A stretch of DNA of 9,130 nt from Spirochaetota bacterium (GCA_017998475.1 JAGODA010000116.1:1-9130); one strand, 5' to 3'; numbered from the stretch's first letter, positions 1-6,694 are shown. A program made the numbers and translations. Notes: generated from the sequence alone by a model not told the origin.

Positions 1-31
1 TCCTCCCTCCGATCCGTCAAACGATTTCATA

Positions 32-37
32 TATAAT
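32..37 (+). promoter_or_regulatory. Candidate sigma70-type -10 box for the DUF547 gene
   Basis: A perfect TATAAT lies about 55 bases ahead of the DUF547 start codon, in a short AT-rich patch of an otherwise GC-rich region. No good -35 hexamer is visible at 16-18 bases upstream (the sequence there is near CCGATC), so the call rests on the -10 box alone. Transcription would start near position 44, leaving a leader of about 50 bases. Confidence 0.4.
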
Positions 38-92
38 AGCGCTTGATCAGCGCGCCCGCGGCGGGTATATTTCCGGAAAACGACCGGAGGGG

Positions 93-890
93 ATGATGAA
101 TACGTACGCCCGTATCATGTTCGCGGTCTGGACCGCGTTCGCGTCCTCGAACGCGCTCGTCGCCGCGCCGCGCCACGCCCTGCTCACCGAGGTGCTGGCC
201 GATCACGTACGAAACGGCCTTGTGGACTACCGCGCGCTGAAAAACGACGGACGCCTGACGAAGTATCTGGACAGGATCGCCTCGACGGATCCGGCCGGGC
301 TCCCTTCAGAAAAAGACCGCCTCGCGTTCTGGATCAATGTGTACAATTCCCACACGCTTAAGCTGATCGCGGACAACTATCCTGTTAAGAGCATATCCGA
401 CCTGCATTACGGCGGAAGCCTCACTCTGGCCACGGCGATGCGCAGAACCGTCTGGCACACACACCGTTTCACGGTCGGCGGGCGCGTCCTGACGCTGGAT
501 GCCGTGGAGCACGCGATCCTGCGCCCGGTGTTCGGGGACTACCGCATACACGCGGCGATCGTGTGCGCGGCGATGTCGTGCCCGCCGCTTCGAAGCGAGG
601 CCTACGAGGGCGACGCCATAGACCGGCAGCTCGATGAGCAGATGCGTCTTTTCCTGGCGAACCGGTCGCTTAACCGCTACGATGCCTCCACCCGTACGCT
701 CCACCTCTCGAGGATATTCTCATGGTTCGAGAAGGACTTCACCGGCGGCCGCGGAGACCTCGTTGAAGTGCTGCTGCCGCACCTCCCCGCCGAGACCGCC
801 GATGCGCTGAAGGGGCGTGAGCGCGAGGTGAGGATCAGGTATCTGCCTTACGACTGGCGGCTCAATGAACGACCGGGTGATCAGCGCTAA
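93..890 (+). CDS. Exported DUF547 domain protein
   Basis: This is a 265-residue protein of the DUF547 family, whose biochemical role is not known to me. The family pattern is clear: FWINVYNSHTL at about residues 79-89, a cysteine pair region with C158 and the SCPPLR motif at 162-167, the FSWFEKDF motif at 209-216 and a YLPYDWRLN ending at 250-258. The N-terminus is hydrophobic and ends in an Ala-rich stretch (residues 8-25), which fits a Sec signal peptide and a periplasmic location. The length matches a single-domain family member. Two adjacent ATG codons compete: GGAGG at 86-90 is only two bases from the ATG at 93 but five from the ATG at 96, so translation may really begin at 96 (264 residues). 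It appears to be a single-gene unit, since the next gene starts 337 bases later behind its own promoter-like element. Confidence 0.92.
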   Translation: MMNTYARIMFAVWTAFASSNALVAAPRHALLTEVLADHVRNGLVDYRALKNDGRLTKYLDRIASTDPAGLPSEKDRLAFWINVYNSHTLKLIADNYPVKSISDLHYGGSLTLATAMRRTVWHTHRFTVGGRVLTLDAVEHAILRPVFGDYRIHAAIVCAAMSCPPLRSEAYEGDAIDRQLDEQMRLFLANRSLNRYDASTRTLHLSRIFSWFEKDFTGGRGDLVEVLLPHLPAETADALKGREREVRIRYLPYDWRLNERPGDQR

Positions 891-894
891 CTGC

Positions 895-926
895 TTGACA
901 GAACAGGCACCGCGCGTCTATACAAT
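895..926 (+). promoter_or_regulatory. Candidate sigma70-type promoter upstream of the metallophosphoesterase
   Basis: A perfect TTGACA (895-900) begins four bases after the DUF547 stop codon. The -10 could be TATACA at 919-924 (18-base spacer) or TACAAT at 921-926 (20-base spacer). Either choice puts the transcript start near 931-933. This is the best promoter-like element in the window by match to consensus. The nearest downstream gene starts at 1228, so the transcript would have a leader of about 295 bases. Seen in sequence: the hexamers and spacing. Inferred: that they are used. Confidence 0.45.
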
Positions 927-930
927 CCGG

Positions 931-1227
931 GCGGGAAAGGCGGTTGCAGGCTCCGGCGATTCACGGCCCGGAGCTTGCGGAGGACCGCACGTGTCAAATG
1001 GCGAACAATGACAACGGGTCCGGAACCCGACATCATGACAATGAACACTGTCGTGATACCCTGGAACCGGAAGACCTCGGTGGCGCGATCCGACAGCGTA
1101 AAAACCGGAAAACGCCACATGCCTCGCGGTCCCCGGCATCCCCGCGAGCCTCAGAAGCACCGCCGTCGAAATTATTGTCCGCGGGGACCGGGGGCGGCGC
1201 AACACCGGCAGGAAAAGGTAAACATCG
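931..1227 (+). other. Stem-loop-rich leader or intergenic RNA candidate without a convincing gene
   Basis: No convincing coding region lies here. Several inverted repeats stand out. Arms 948-956 and 968-976 pair over 9 bp (one G-U) with an 11-base loop. Arms 1015-1019 and 1025-1029 pair over 5 bp. Arms 1032-1040 and 1049-1057 pair over 9 bp (one T-G) with an 8-base loop. GTGGCG at 1080-1085 can pair with CGCCAC at 1113-1118. CTCGCGG at 1123-1129 pairs perfectly with CCGCGAG at 1142-1148. I see no signature of RNase P RNA, tmRNA, SRP RNA, or a cobalamin or cyclic-di-GMP riboswitch. GC-rich DNA forms chance hairpins easily, so the structured-leader reading is a hypothesis. Confidence 0.3.
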
Positions 1228-2583
1228 ATGAAACACATGCCTGTTGTCTTCGCACTCTGCGCACTCGTCATGGTAACCGTATCGTGCGGCGGAACGACCG
1301 CGATGGAATACGAAAAGAATCCCGCGCTCGGGGAGCTCCTCGACGAGAACGTCGGTTATCCCGCGGTCCGGTTCGCCGTGTTCTCGGACACCCATTACCA
1401 TGACCCCTCGCTCGGCAGTTCCGGGAAGGCCTATGCCGACTATCTTAAAAGCGATTCGAAGATGCTGCACCTCAGCGGAGAGATCATCGACGCGGGCATG
1501 GCGGCGATAGCCGCGGAGAATCCGGAATTCGTCCTGGTTCCGGGCGACCTGACGAAAGACGGGGAGCGAATCAATCACGAGCGCTTCAGAGACAGGCTCG
1601 GCGCGCTGGCAAAACGCGTACCGAAGATCTACGTGATCCCGGGAAACCACGACATCAATAACGGCATGGCATGCCGGTACGCCGGCGATTCGACCGAACC
1701 GGTTGACGGCGTAACACCGGAGGATTTCGCGGCCATATACGCGGATTTCGGCTATGGTTCGGCGGTCGGCACCGATCCCTCATCGCTCAGCTATTTCGTC
1801 GAGCCCGTGAATGGGCTGTGGGTGCTCGCGCTCGACTCGTGCAAGTACCGCGACAACAGGCCGGGCAAGCACCCGGAGACCGACGGCGAGTTTTCAGCGG
1901 CCACCCTGCGCTGGATCGAGGAGACGCTCATCCGCGCGAAGAGGGAGAAGAAGGCCGTTATCGCCTTCACGCACCACGGAATAGTCGAACACTACCCCGA
2001 TAACGAAAAGTATTACGGTAAATTCGTGATCAACGATTTCACGCGGGTCTCCGGTCTCTTCGCCGCGTACGGAGTCAGGCTGGTGTTCACCGGGCACTAT
2101 CACGCCCAGGACATCACCCTGAGGAAAATCGACGTGACCGGGCGGTTCGTCTATGATATCGAGACCGGCTCGTTCGTAACCCATCCCTGCCCCTACCGGG
2201 TGATCAGCATCGACCGAAATCAGAACGCGCGCGTCGAGAGCCGTTTCATCACCTCCATCGCCTCGAAAAGGACGGGCTTCGAGCGGTATTCGTATGACTA
2301 TATTTTCAGCGGCACGCTCGGCATGGTCGAAAGGGCCCTGCGCAAGTACCGGGTATCCGAAAAGGACATCCGCGCCGTCGCGCCGGACATCACGGGGGCC
2401 TATGTGTCGCACCTGCGCGGCGACGAGAAAAAGCCCGACACTCCGATCGATGCCGGCGGTCTGGGTCTTATGGGCAGGATCGCGCTGAAGTTTCAGGGCG
2501 GGCTCATCGAGGGCTGGAACACCGATCTGCCTCCCTCCGACAACGCAGTCACGATCAATCTGATGAACGGAGAATGGAGATAA
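1228..2583 (+). CDS. Calcineurin-like metallophosphoesterase lipoprotein
   Basis: A 451-residue secreted member of the calcineurin-like (Metallophos, PF00149) superfamily, which hydrolyses phosphomono- or diesters at a dinuclear metal site. The metal-binding blocks appear in order: D54-T-H56, G106-D107, GNHD at 139-142, H249-H250, and GHYH at 289-292. The N-terminus (residues 4-19) is hydrophobic and runs into TVSC at 17-20, followed by GG. This reads as a relaxed lipobox with C20 as the lipidated residue, so the enzyme is probably membrane-anchored and faces the periplasm or outside. After the catalytic domain about 120 residues (330-451) form an extra C-terminal region that I cannot name. 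The start is supported by an AGGAAAAGG purine tract at 1210-1218. The substrate cannot be read from sequence; relatives are often labelled CpdA-like or general phosphohydrolases. It seems to be monocistronic, with a promoter-like element at 895-926 and a terminator at 2651-2688. Confidence 0.93.
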   Translation: MKHMPVVFALCALVMVTVSCGGTTAMEYEKNPALGELLDENVGYPAVRFAVFSDTHYHDPSLGSSGKAYADYLKSDSKMLHLSGEIIDAGMAAIAAENPEFVLVPGDLTKDGERINHERFRDRLGALAKRVPKIYVIPGNHDINNGMACRYAGDSTEPVDGVTPEDFAAIYADFGYGSAVGTDPSSLSYFVEPVNGLWVLALDSCKYRDNRPGKHPETDGEFSAATLRWIEETLIRAKREKKAVIAFTHHGIVEHYPDNEKYYGKFVINDFTRVSGLFAAYGVRLVFTGHYHAQDITLRKIDVTGRFVYDIETGSFVTHPCPYRVISIDRNQNARVESRFITSIASKRTGFERYSYDYIFSGTLGMVERALRKYRVSEKDIRAVAPDITGAYVSHLRGDEKKPDTPIDAGGLGLMGRIALKFQGGLIEGWNTDLPPSDNAVTINLMNGEWR

Positions 2584-2598
2584 CGAATCCACGGAAGA

Positions 2599-2632
2599 CC
2601 CGGCTGAAGATCGAAAGGCGAGCGGGCTTTTT
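2599..2632 (+). terminator. Weak hairpin plus T-run just after the metallophosphoesterase
   Basis: CCCGGCT (2599-2605) can pair with AGCGGG (2621-2626) with one bulged G, followed after one base by TTTTT at 2628-2632. The stem is short and imperfect, so it may be a helper site for the stronger element at 2651-2688, or chance. Confidence 0.25.
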
Positions 2633-2650
2633 ATTAATTTCTGGTAAAAA

Positions 2651-2688
2651 AACGCTTTATTAAGAGCGTTCATCCGTTTTTATTTTTT
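2651..2688 (+). terminator. Rho-independent terminator, probably bidirectional
   Basis: AACGCT (2651-2656) pairs with AGCGTT (2665-2670), and a T-G and a T-A pair extend the stem to 8 bp around an ATTA loop. A T-rich tract (2677-2688, broken by one A) follows after a few bases. On the opposite strand the stem runs straight into six T residues (complement of 2645-2650). The element would end plus-strand transcripts of the metallophosphoesterase gene and would work even better on minus-strand transcripts. Confidence 0.65.
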
Positions 2689-2714
2689 ACTCTCCGCGGG
2701 ACATTCGCGATACT
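2686..2714 (+). promoter_or_regulatory. Weak promoter candidate for the cytochrome-chemoreceptor operon
   Basis: TTTACT (2686-2691) and GATACT (2709-2714) are separated by 17 bases, each matching consensus at four of six positions. They sit just after the terminator T-tract and about 115 bases ahead of the cytochrome start. The rest of the stretch from 2715 to 2816 shows no better pair. The call is weak and rests on position as much as on sequence. Confidence 0.22.
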
Positions 2715-2827
2715 TACGGCGTGCGTTCTTCGCAGACGACAATCAACCGTTTACGCGCGGAGGGCGGCACCGACCGCACCGACGGGCGGGAACAACAAGC
2801 GATTTCCGAGATACATGGAGGAGTTCT

Positions 2828-3181
2828 ATGACTTTCACACCCGGGAAGGTATCGTTTATGATACTGTGCGCCACGGCCATGCAGATGTTTCCGGCGGGTT
2901 CCGCCAGATCCATGGAGGACGTCATCACGCTGCAGAAGACCGGCCATCGAAAGCCGCCGATAGTGTTCACTCACAAGTTGCACGCGGAGAACTACGGGGC
3001 GAAATGCATCAGCTGCCATCACACGGGTGATAACGTGCGATGTTCGAACTGCCACATGCGCAGGGACCGGGATAATGTAATCAACCTCAAGGGCGCATAT
3101 CACCAGCAGTGCCTCGACTGCCACCGAAAGACCGCCGGGCCCAAGGGATGCGGCCGCTGTCACCGTACCTCATCACCCTGA
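2828..3181 (+). CDS. Periplasmic tetraheme cytochrome c, class III (c3)-like
   Basis: A 117-residue precursor of a small multiheme cytochrome. It has four CXXCH heme-attachment sites: CISCH 60-64, CSNCH 72-76, CLDCH 95-99 and CGRCH 108-112. Extra histidines at 49, 52, 65 and 92 could serve as the sixth heme-iron ligands. The order FTHKLH, then CXXCHH, then three more CXXCH sites with a GP near the last, is the layout of class III cytochromes (cytochrome c3/c7 families), which shuttle low-potential electrons in the periplasm of anaerobes. Residues 7-26 form a signal peptide with a likely cut after the Ala-containing stretch near 24-26, leaving a mature protein of about 90 residues. GGAGGAG at 2817-2823 lies four bases from the ATG and fixes the start. 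The chemoreceptor gene follows after 55 bases with no terminator, so the two are probably co-transcribed. No hydrogenase, formate dehydrogenase or other redox partner lies in the window. Confidence 0.92.
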   Translation: MTFTPGKVSFMILCATAMQMFPAGSARSMEDVITLQKTGHRKPPIVFTHKLHAENYGAKCISCHHTGDNVRCSNCHMRRDRDNVINLKGAYHQQCLDCHRKTAGPKGCGRCHRTSSP

Positions 3182-3236
3182 TCCGACGAGCGCCTGAAGG
3201 AAGCCGTTTCGCCGGTACAACACGCAGAGGTCACCC

Positions 3237-5321
3237 ATGGAACAAGGAAAACCGAGTCGAACACTACACCGAATCACCGGAGTACTCAGAAACAAGAGCG
3301 TTATAGTGACAATGGCCGGATTCACCCTCGGCATGCTGCTCGTATTTCTCGCTGCCAATTACATCATCAACCGGGCTCTTATCTTCAGGATGATCGACAA
3401 CAACTACAGGGAAATCGCCACCAAACAGTTCGAGTTCATAGAATACTGGATGGAACGACGCGTCGAGACGATCGAAACGATCGCCCAGGCGCGTCCCGTT
3501 ATTGAAGCCGCCGCGCAATCCGGCCGGGGAGGTGTCCCGGCCGCGTCGCGAAGGGCGGCCGAGGCCGTCATGGACGCCGCCATGCGGGACCGCGGTATTT
3601 TCAGCGGACTCGTGCTGGTGGATACGGCCGGGAGGATTTGCTGCGCCGTTTCCGAGGGCCTGATCGACGAGACGGTTCCCGGTGTCTTCGAGTCGGTTAA
3701 AGGCACCACGGATATCCACATCCCCCGTGCCGTTATGATCAAGAAGGGACGGCGGCGCTCGATAAGTCAGCCGGTCAGCTATCCCGTGTATGAACTGGCC
3801 GGCGAGCGTGGAGGGATAGCGGGTTACCTCGTCGCTTACATCAACATGGCGATTATGGACGACTCGCTGAGCATTATCGACCTCGGCAGGGGCGGGCACG
3901 CGTATATCGTGGACAACGACGGTATGGTCATAGCCTCGTCGGGCAGGTTCGAGTACAGGAATCGAGGGAAGCCATACAGGCTGCTCGATCAGTCCAGCGG
4001 CCGGCTTACCCCGGGAATTGCCTCGGGTATCGCGAAAGGCCACGCCGGCAGCGCTCAGTACAGTAACCACATCGATAACGAGGTTATCGCGGTTTGGAAA
4101 TGGTACAGCTATTTCCAGTGGGTGTTCCTCATCGAGGTCGATCGTGGATTCGCCCTCGCTTCCGTCAGGACGATGGTGCTCTTCTATTTAATTTCGGGCA
4201 TCGTCTTCATAGCCGCGATACTGCTGGTATCATACCGTCAGTTCGAAAAAATGATGAAACCCATCAGAAAAATAATCCGCGCAATCCGGTCGCTTTCCGA
4301 CGGCAACCTGGATTCCAGGAGCGGAATAGACGGACGCAACGAAATCGGCGAGATCGGCGTCAATCTGGACCGCTTCATCGAAACCATCGGAGGTGTCGTC
4401 GGGAGCGTCAAGGAGATCGCGTCTAAACTCGCGGACTCGTCGGGCAGAATGTCCGAATCGGCCGCGATGGTAACCGACCACACGCAGAAACAGGCCGCGG
4501 CGGCCGAGGAGATAATGGCGACGATCGAGGAACTTTCCTCGGGCCTGGAAAACGTGAGCGCGGGCGCCGCGGGCCAGTACACCGGCATAGAAGCCCTCAC
4601 CGGACTCATCCGATCGCTCTCGGACGTTATAATGGAAATGGGCCGGCAGGTCCGCGAGACGCTATCGCTTACGGAGGACATCGCCGCGAAGGCCACGGCC
4701 GGCAGCGCCTCGCTCGACGCGATGAACCGCGGCATGGCGGCCATCGGCGGGCGCACCAGGGAGATGACGGATATCATCGGCATCATCGGCGGGATTTCGG
4801 AACAGGTTAACCTGCTTGCGCTTAACGCGGCCATAGAAGCGGCCAGGGCCGGGGACGCGGGCAGGGGATTTGCCGTGGTCGCCGACGAAATTTCGAAACT
4901 GGCGGACCAGACCGCCGCAAGCCTCAAACAGATCGAGTCGCTCATCGGCGTCAACCGGACCGAGATCGAGGCGGGAGTCTCGGGCGTGACCGGCACCGTC
5001 GGGATAATAAGCGATATTATCGAAGGCGTCGAGACGATTAACGGAAAAATGGCCGCGATTTCACAGAGAACGGAACGCCAGCTCGAGGCGAACAGGACGG
5101 TTTCATCCGAGGCCGGAGTCGTCAGGGACAGGTCGAACGAGATCCGCGCCGCCACGGAGGAGCAGAAGGCCGCCGCCGAGGAAATTGTAAAATCGATCGG
5201 ATATATCAACGAGCTGTCGCAGAAAAACGCCGCCGGCGCGGAAGAAACGGCGGTGAGCGCGGAGGAAATGAATTCGTTCGCGCGGCTTCTCGCGGAGAGG
5301 GTCGAATTCTTCAAGGTGTGA
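3237..5321 (+). CDS. Methyl-accepting chemotaxis protein with dCache-type periplasmic sensor
   Basis: A 694-residue transmembrane chemoreceptor that would control CheA kinase and so flagellar behaviour. Transmembrane helix 1 is at about residues 22-44, a periplasmic sensor at 45-310, and helix 2 at 312-333. A HAMP region follows at about 334-388, then a long cytoplasmic coiled coil to the end. The kinase-control hairpin tip is unmistakable: EQVNLLALNAAIEAARAGDA and the following GRGFAVVADEISKLADQ, about 522-558. The sensor has a double-PAS (dCache_1-like) look: a membrane-distal half with GLVLVDTAGRI (124-134) and a membrane-proximal half with HAYIVDNDGMVIASSG (221-236). Its ligand is unknown; I see no CXXCH heme site in it. 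The C-terminus ends in FFKV and lacks a CheR-docking pentapeptide such as NWETF. GCAGAGG at 3224-3230 gives a suitable ribosome site for the ATG. It lies 55 bases after the cytochrome c gene. No other che gene is present here, so it must use signalling proteins encoded elsewhere. Confidence 0.96.
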   Translation: MEQGKPSRTLHRITGVLRNKSVIVTMAGFTLGMLLVFLAANYIINRALIFRMIDNNYREIATKQFEFIEYWMERRVETIETIAQARPVIEAAAQSGRGGVPAASRRAAEAVMDAAMRDRGIFSGLVLVDTAGRICCAVSEGLIDETVPGVFESVKGTTDIHIPRAVMIKKGRRRSISQPVSYPVYELAGERGGIAGYLVAYINMAIMDDSLSIIDLGRGGHAYIVDNDGMVIASSGRFEYRNRGKPYRLLDQSSGRLTPGIASGIAKGHAGSAQYSNHIDNEVIAVWKWYSYFQWVFLIEVDRGFALASVRTMVLFYLISGIVFIAAILLVSYRQFEKMMKPIRKIIRAIRSLSDGNLDSRSGIDGRNEIGEIGVNLDRFIETIGGVVGSVKEIASKLADSSGRMSESAAMVTDHTQKQAAAAEEIMATIEELSSGLENVSAGAAGQYTGIEALTGLIRSLSDVIMEMGRQVRETLSLTEDIAAKATAGSASLDAMNRGMAAIGGRTREMTDIIGIIGGISEQVNLLALNAAIEAARAGDAGRGFAVVADEISKLADQTAASLKQIESLIGVNRTEIEAGVSGVTGTVGIISDIIEGVETINGKMAAISQRTERQLEANRTVSSEAGVVRDRSNEIRAATEEQKAAAEEIVKSIGYINELSQKNAAGAEETAVSAEEMNSFARLLAERVEFFKV

Positions 5322-5326
5322 AACCG

Positions 5327-5361
5327 GTCCGGGTGCGCGGTCCCGTCATGCGGCACCGGAC
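5327..5361 (+). other. GC-rich hairpin after the chemoreceptor, possible 3'-end signal
   Basis: GTCCGGGTGC (5327-5336) pairs with GCACCGGAC (5353-5361) over 9 bp with one bulged G and a 16-base loop. It starts six bases after the chemoreceptor stop and fills most of the gap to the methyltransferase remnant. There is no T-tract, so a classical intrinsic terminator is not supported. It may be an RNA 3'-end or stability hairpin. Confidence 0.3.
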
Positions 5362-5369
5362 AGGCGAAG

Positions 5370-5958
5370 ATGACGCACCGCGAACATTCCTTCGAGAACA
5401 TGGACTTTTACGTAAAAAATTTCGAAAACCCGGCCCACCTCGAATGGCAGAAGCCCGACGAGGTGGTCCGTTCCATGAACCTTAAAAACGGAGACATGGT
5501 GGCGGACATCGGCGCCGGCACGGGGTACTTCGCTCGAAGAATCGCCCGGGCGGTCGCCCCGCGGGGCTCGGTGACCGGCTGCGACACCGAAATAAAGATG
5601 GTGGAATATATGCGCGAGGACGTGCGCAGGCCGGGCTATGCGAACTATCACGCCGAGTTCGTGCCGCGGGACAATCCCCCTCCACCCGCCGGCCCTTTTG
5701 ACGTCATTTTCATGCGCAACACCTATCGCCACACAGAGAACCGCGTGGCCTGCCTCCGGGCGACTCGGCACGCACTTTAAGAAAACGGGCCGGTTTATCG
5801 TTGTCGATCATCGCATTGAGGTGAAGTACGGCCCTCCGTAGCGCTTCCGTATTCCCAGGGAAGTCATCGAGGCCGAGTTCGCGGAGGCGGGATTCACGGC
5901 GATAAAGTATCCGGACTTACTGCCCGATCAGCACTACATCGAATTTTCAAATCGATGA
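5370..5958 (+). pseudogene. Class I SAM-dependent methyltransferase, frameshifted and with an internal amber codon
   Basis: The first part (5370 to about 5758) encodes a Rossmann-fold methyltransferase start. It has an FENPAHLEWQKPDEVV lead-in at residues 18-33, the SAM-binding motif VADIGAGTGYF at 44-54, and FDVIFMRNTY at 110-119. Read on, this frame ends after RVACLRATRHAL at 5780. The family's continuation is present in the next frame: RLGTHFKKTGRFIVVDHR, then KYGPP. Removing one G from the GGG at about 5758-5760 would join them as CLRRLGTHFKK. That second frame meets TAG at 5839-5841, then continues as RFRIPREVIEAEFAEAGF and LLPDQHYIEF to a natural TGA at 5956-5958. Relatives commonly have Gln where the TAG lies, so CAG to TAG is the likely change. 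With two independent lesions the gene is almost surely inactive. The ATG has only a poor ribosome site (GGCGAAG next to it). Its original substrate is unknown. Confidence 0.85.
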
Positions 5959-5977
5959 CCGGAGACCGTTCGCGCTG

Positions 5978-6014
5978 GAGCCGGGATCACTTCCCTGCCG
6001 CGTGGTCCCGGCTC
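5978..6014. other. 13-bp stem-loop between convergent genes, overlapping the sanA stop codon
   Basis: GAGCCGGGATCAC (5978-5990) pairs with GTGGTCCCGGCTC (6002-6014) over 13 bp with one T-G pair and an 11-base loop. The sanA-like stop codon (complement of 5987-5989) lies inside the left arm. The structure starts 19 bases after the methyltransferase remnant ends. Neither strand has a T-tract next to it, so it is either a T-tract-less 3' end or an RNA-protecting hairpin shared by both directions. Confidence 0.5.
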
Positions 6015-6694
6015 ACGCGCCCGTCACCGGTAATCGGGATACGCCTTCCGAGATAGCGCGGTACGGGCTTTAACACTTCGGCGTAGAAGAAATCCTTGAC
6101 GCGAGCGGGTATCTCCCTCGCCGTATATCGGGCGATGTGACGGTATTCCCTGCGGTCGGGGACGAGGCCCTGCGCCTTTATCCCGAGCGATGAGGCTATG
6201 TGGAGCGCGCGGGGCAGATGGTATTCCTGCGTAACGAGTATGGCGGACTCCACCGCGAACACCTCTCTCGCGCGCACCATGCTGTCGTATGTGGAGAATC
6301 CCGCGTAATCGGTGAAAATATCCCGCTCGGGGACCTCCTTTTTCCTAAGCCAGTGATGGATGGTGTTGACCTCGTCGTAATAGGGCGTGCCGTGGTCTCC
6401 GGTAACGAGAATCTTGCCGACCCTTCCCGCACGATACAGCTCGACCGCCGCGATGATGCGATCGTACACCACGGGAGAGACGCGCTTTCCGCTGTACACG
6501 CCCGCGCCGAGGAGCACGGCCGCCTGAGCGGGCGCGCATTCCCCGGCCGAGCGTCGCATGAGGGGCCCCGCTCCGTCGACCACATATATATTTATGGCTC
6601 CCGCCGCTCCCGCGACGATCAGCGGAACGAGGACGGCGGAAACCAGGATGTGGTGTATCATCTTCATAAAGGGATATTCCGGAAACCACTCCAT
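5987..6694 (-). CDS. sanA: SanA/YdcF-family (DUF218) membrane protein, closest to SanA
   Basis: A 235-residue protein of the DUF218 (YdcF/SanA/ElyC) family. E. coli SanA is an inner-membrane protein linked to envelope barrier function and vancomycin exclusion; its chemistry is unresolved. Numbered from the ATG at 6694, one membrane helix lies at about 14-37, followed by a periplasmic domain. SanA-like blocks are LGAGVYSGKRVSPVVYDRI at 62-80, LVTGDHG at 96-102, DYAGFSTYDSMVRAREVF at 129-146, and a TQEYHLPRAL block at 155-164, which corresponds to TQRFHCERAL in E. coli SanA. The length is close to the family norm. The frame stays open up to 6889, but residues before 6694 do not look like protein of this family. 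The ATG at 6694 has GGAGG 11 bases upstream (complement of 6706-6710); ATGs at 6667 and 6661 have weaker sites and would also keep the helix. It diverges from the DUF523-DUF1722 gene and converges on the methyltransferase remnant. Confidence 0.87.
   Translation of the reverse strand: MEWFPEYPFMKMIHHILVSAVLVPLIVAGAAGAINIYVVDGAGPLMRRSAGECAPAQAAVLLGAGVYSGKRVSPVVYDRIIAAVELYRAGRVGKILVTGDHGTPYYDEVNTIHHWLRKKEVPERDIFTDYAGFSTYDSMVRAREVFAVESAILVTQEYHLPRALHIASSLGIKAQGLVPDRREYRHIARYTAREIPARVKDFFYAEVLKPVPRYLGRRIPITGDGRVSRDHAAGK

Noticed and set aside
944..1231. Plus-strand open frame of 95 codons from a TTG start, overlapping the metallophosphoesterase start by four bases (ATGA)
   Set aside because: The overlap would suit translational coupling, but the peptide is low-complexity (Arg, Pro, Ser, Gly), shows no family motif, has third-position GC near background, lacks a ribosome site and covers the stem-loops. 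I treat the region as non-coding.
1033..1650. Minus-strand frame of 205 codons opposite the start of the metallophosphoesterase
   Set aside because: It is a shadow of the metallophosphoesterase, which has all its metal-binding motifs; the minus-strand product has none.
2830..2844. A 15-base identical stretch (GACTTTCACACCCGG) shared with 7410-7424
   Set aside because: It lies inside two unrelated coding regions in different reading frames, with no extended similarity around it. Probably coincidence.
4238..5401. Minus-strand frame of 387 codons opposite the chemoreceptor
   Set aside because: Its Ser/Ala/Ile-rich composition is what the complement of a coiled-coil receptor gives. The plus-strand frame has the conserved hairpin tip and is clearly the gene.
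5839..5841. Possible recoding of the TAG in the methyltransferase gene
   Set aside because: A separate frameshift lies upstream in the same gene, so reading through the TAG alone would not restore a product. Decay is simpler.
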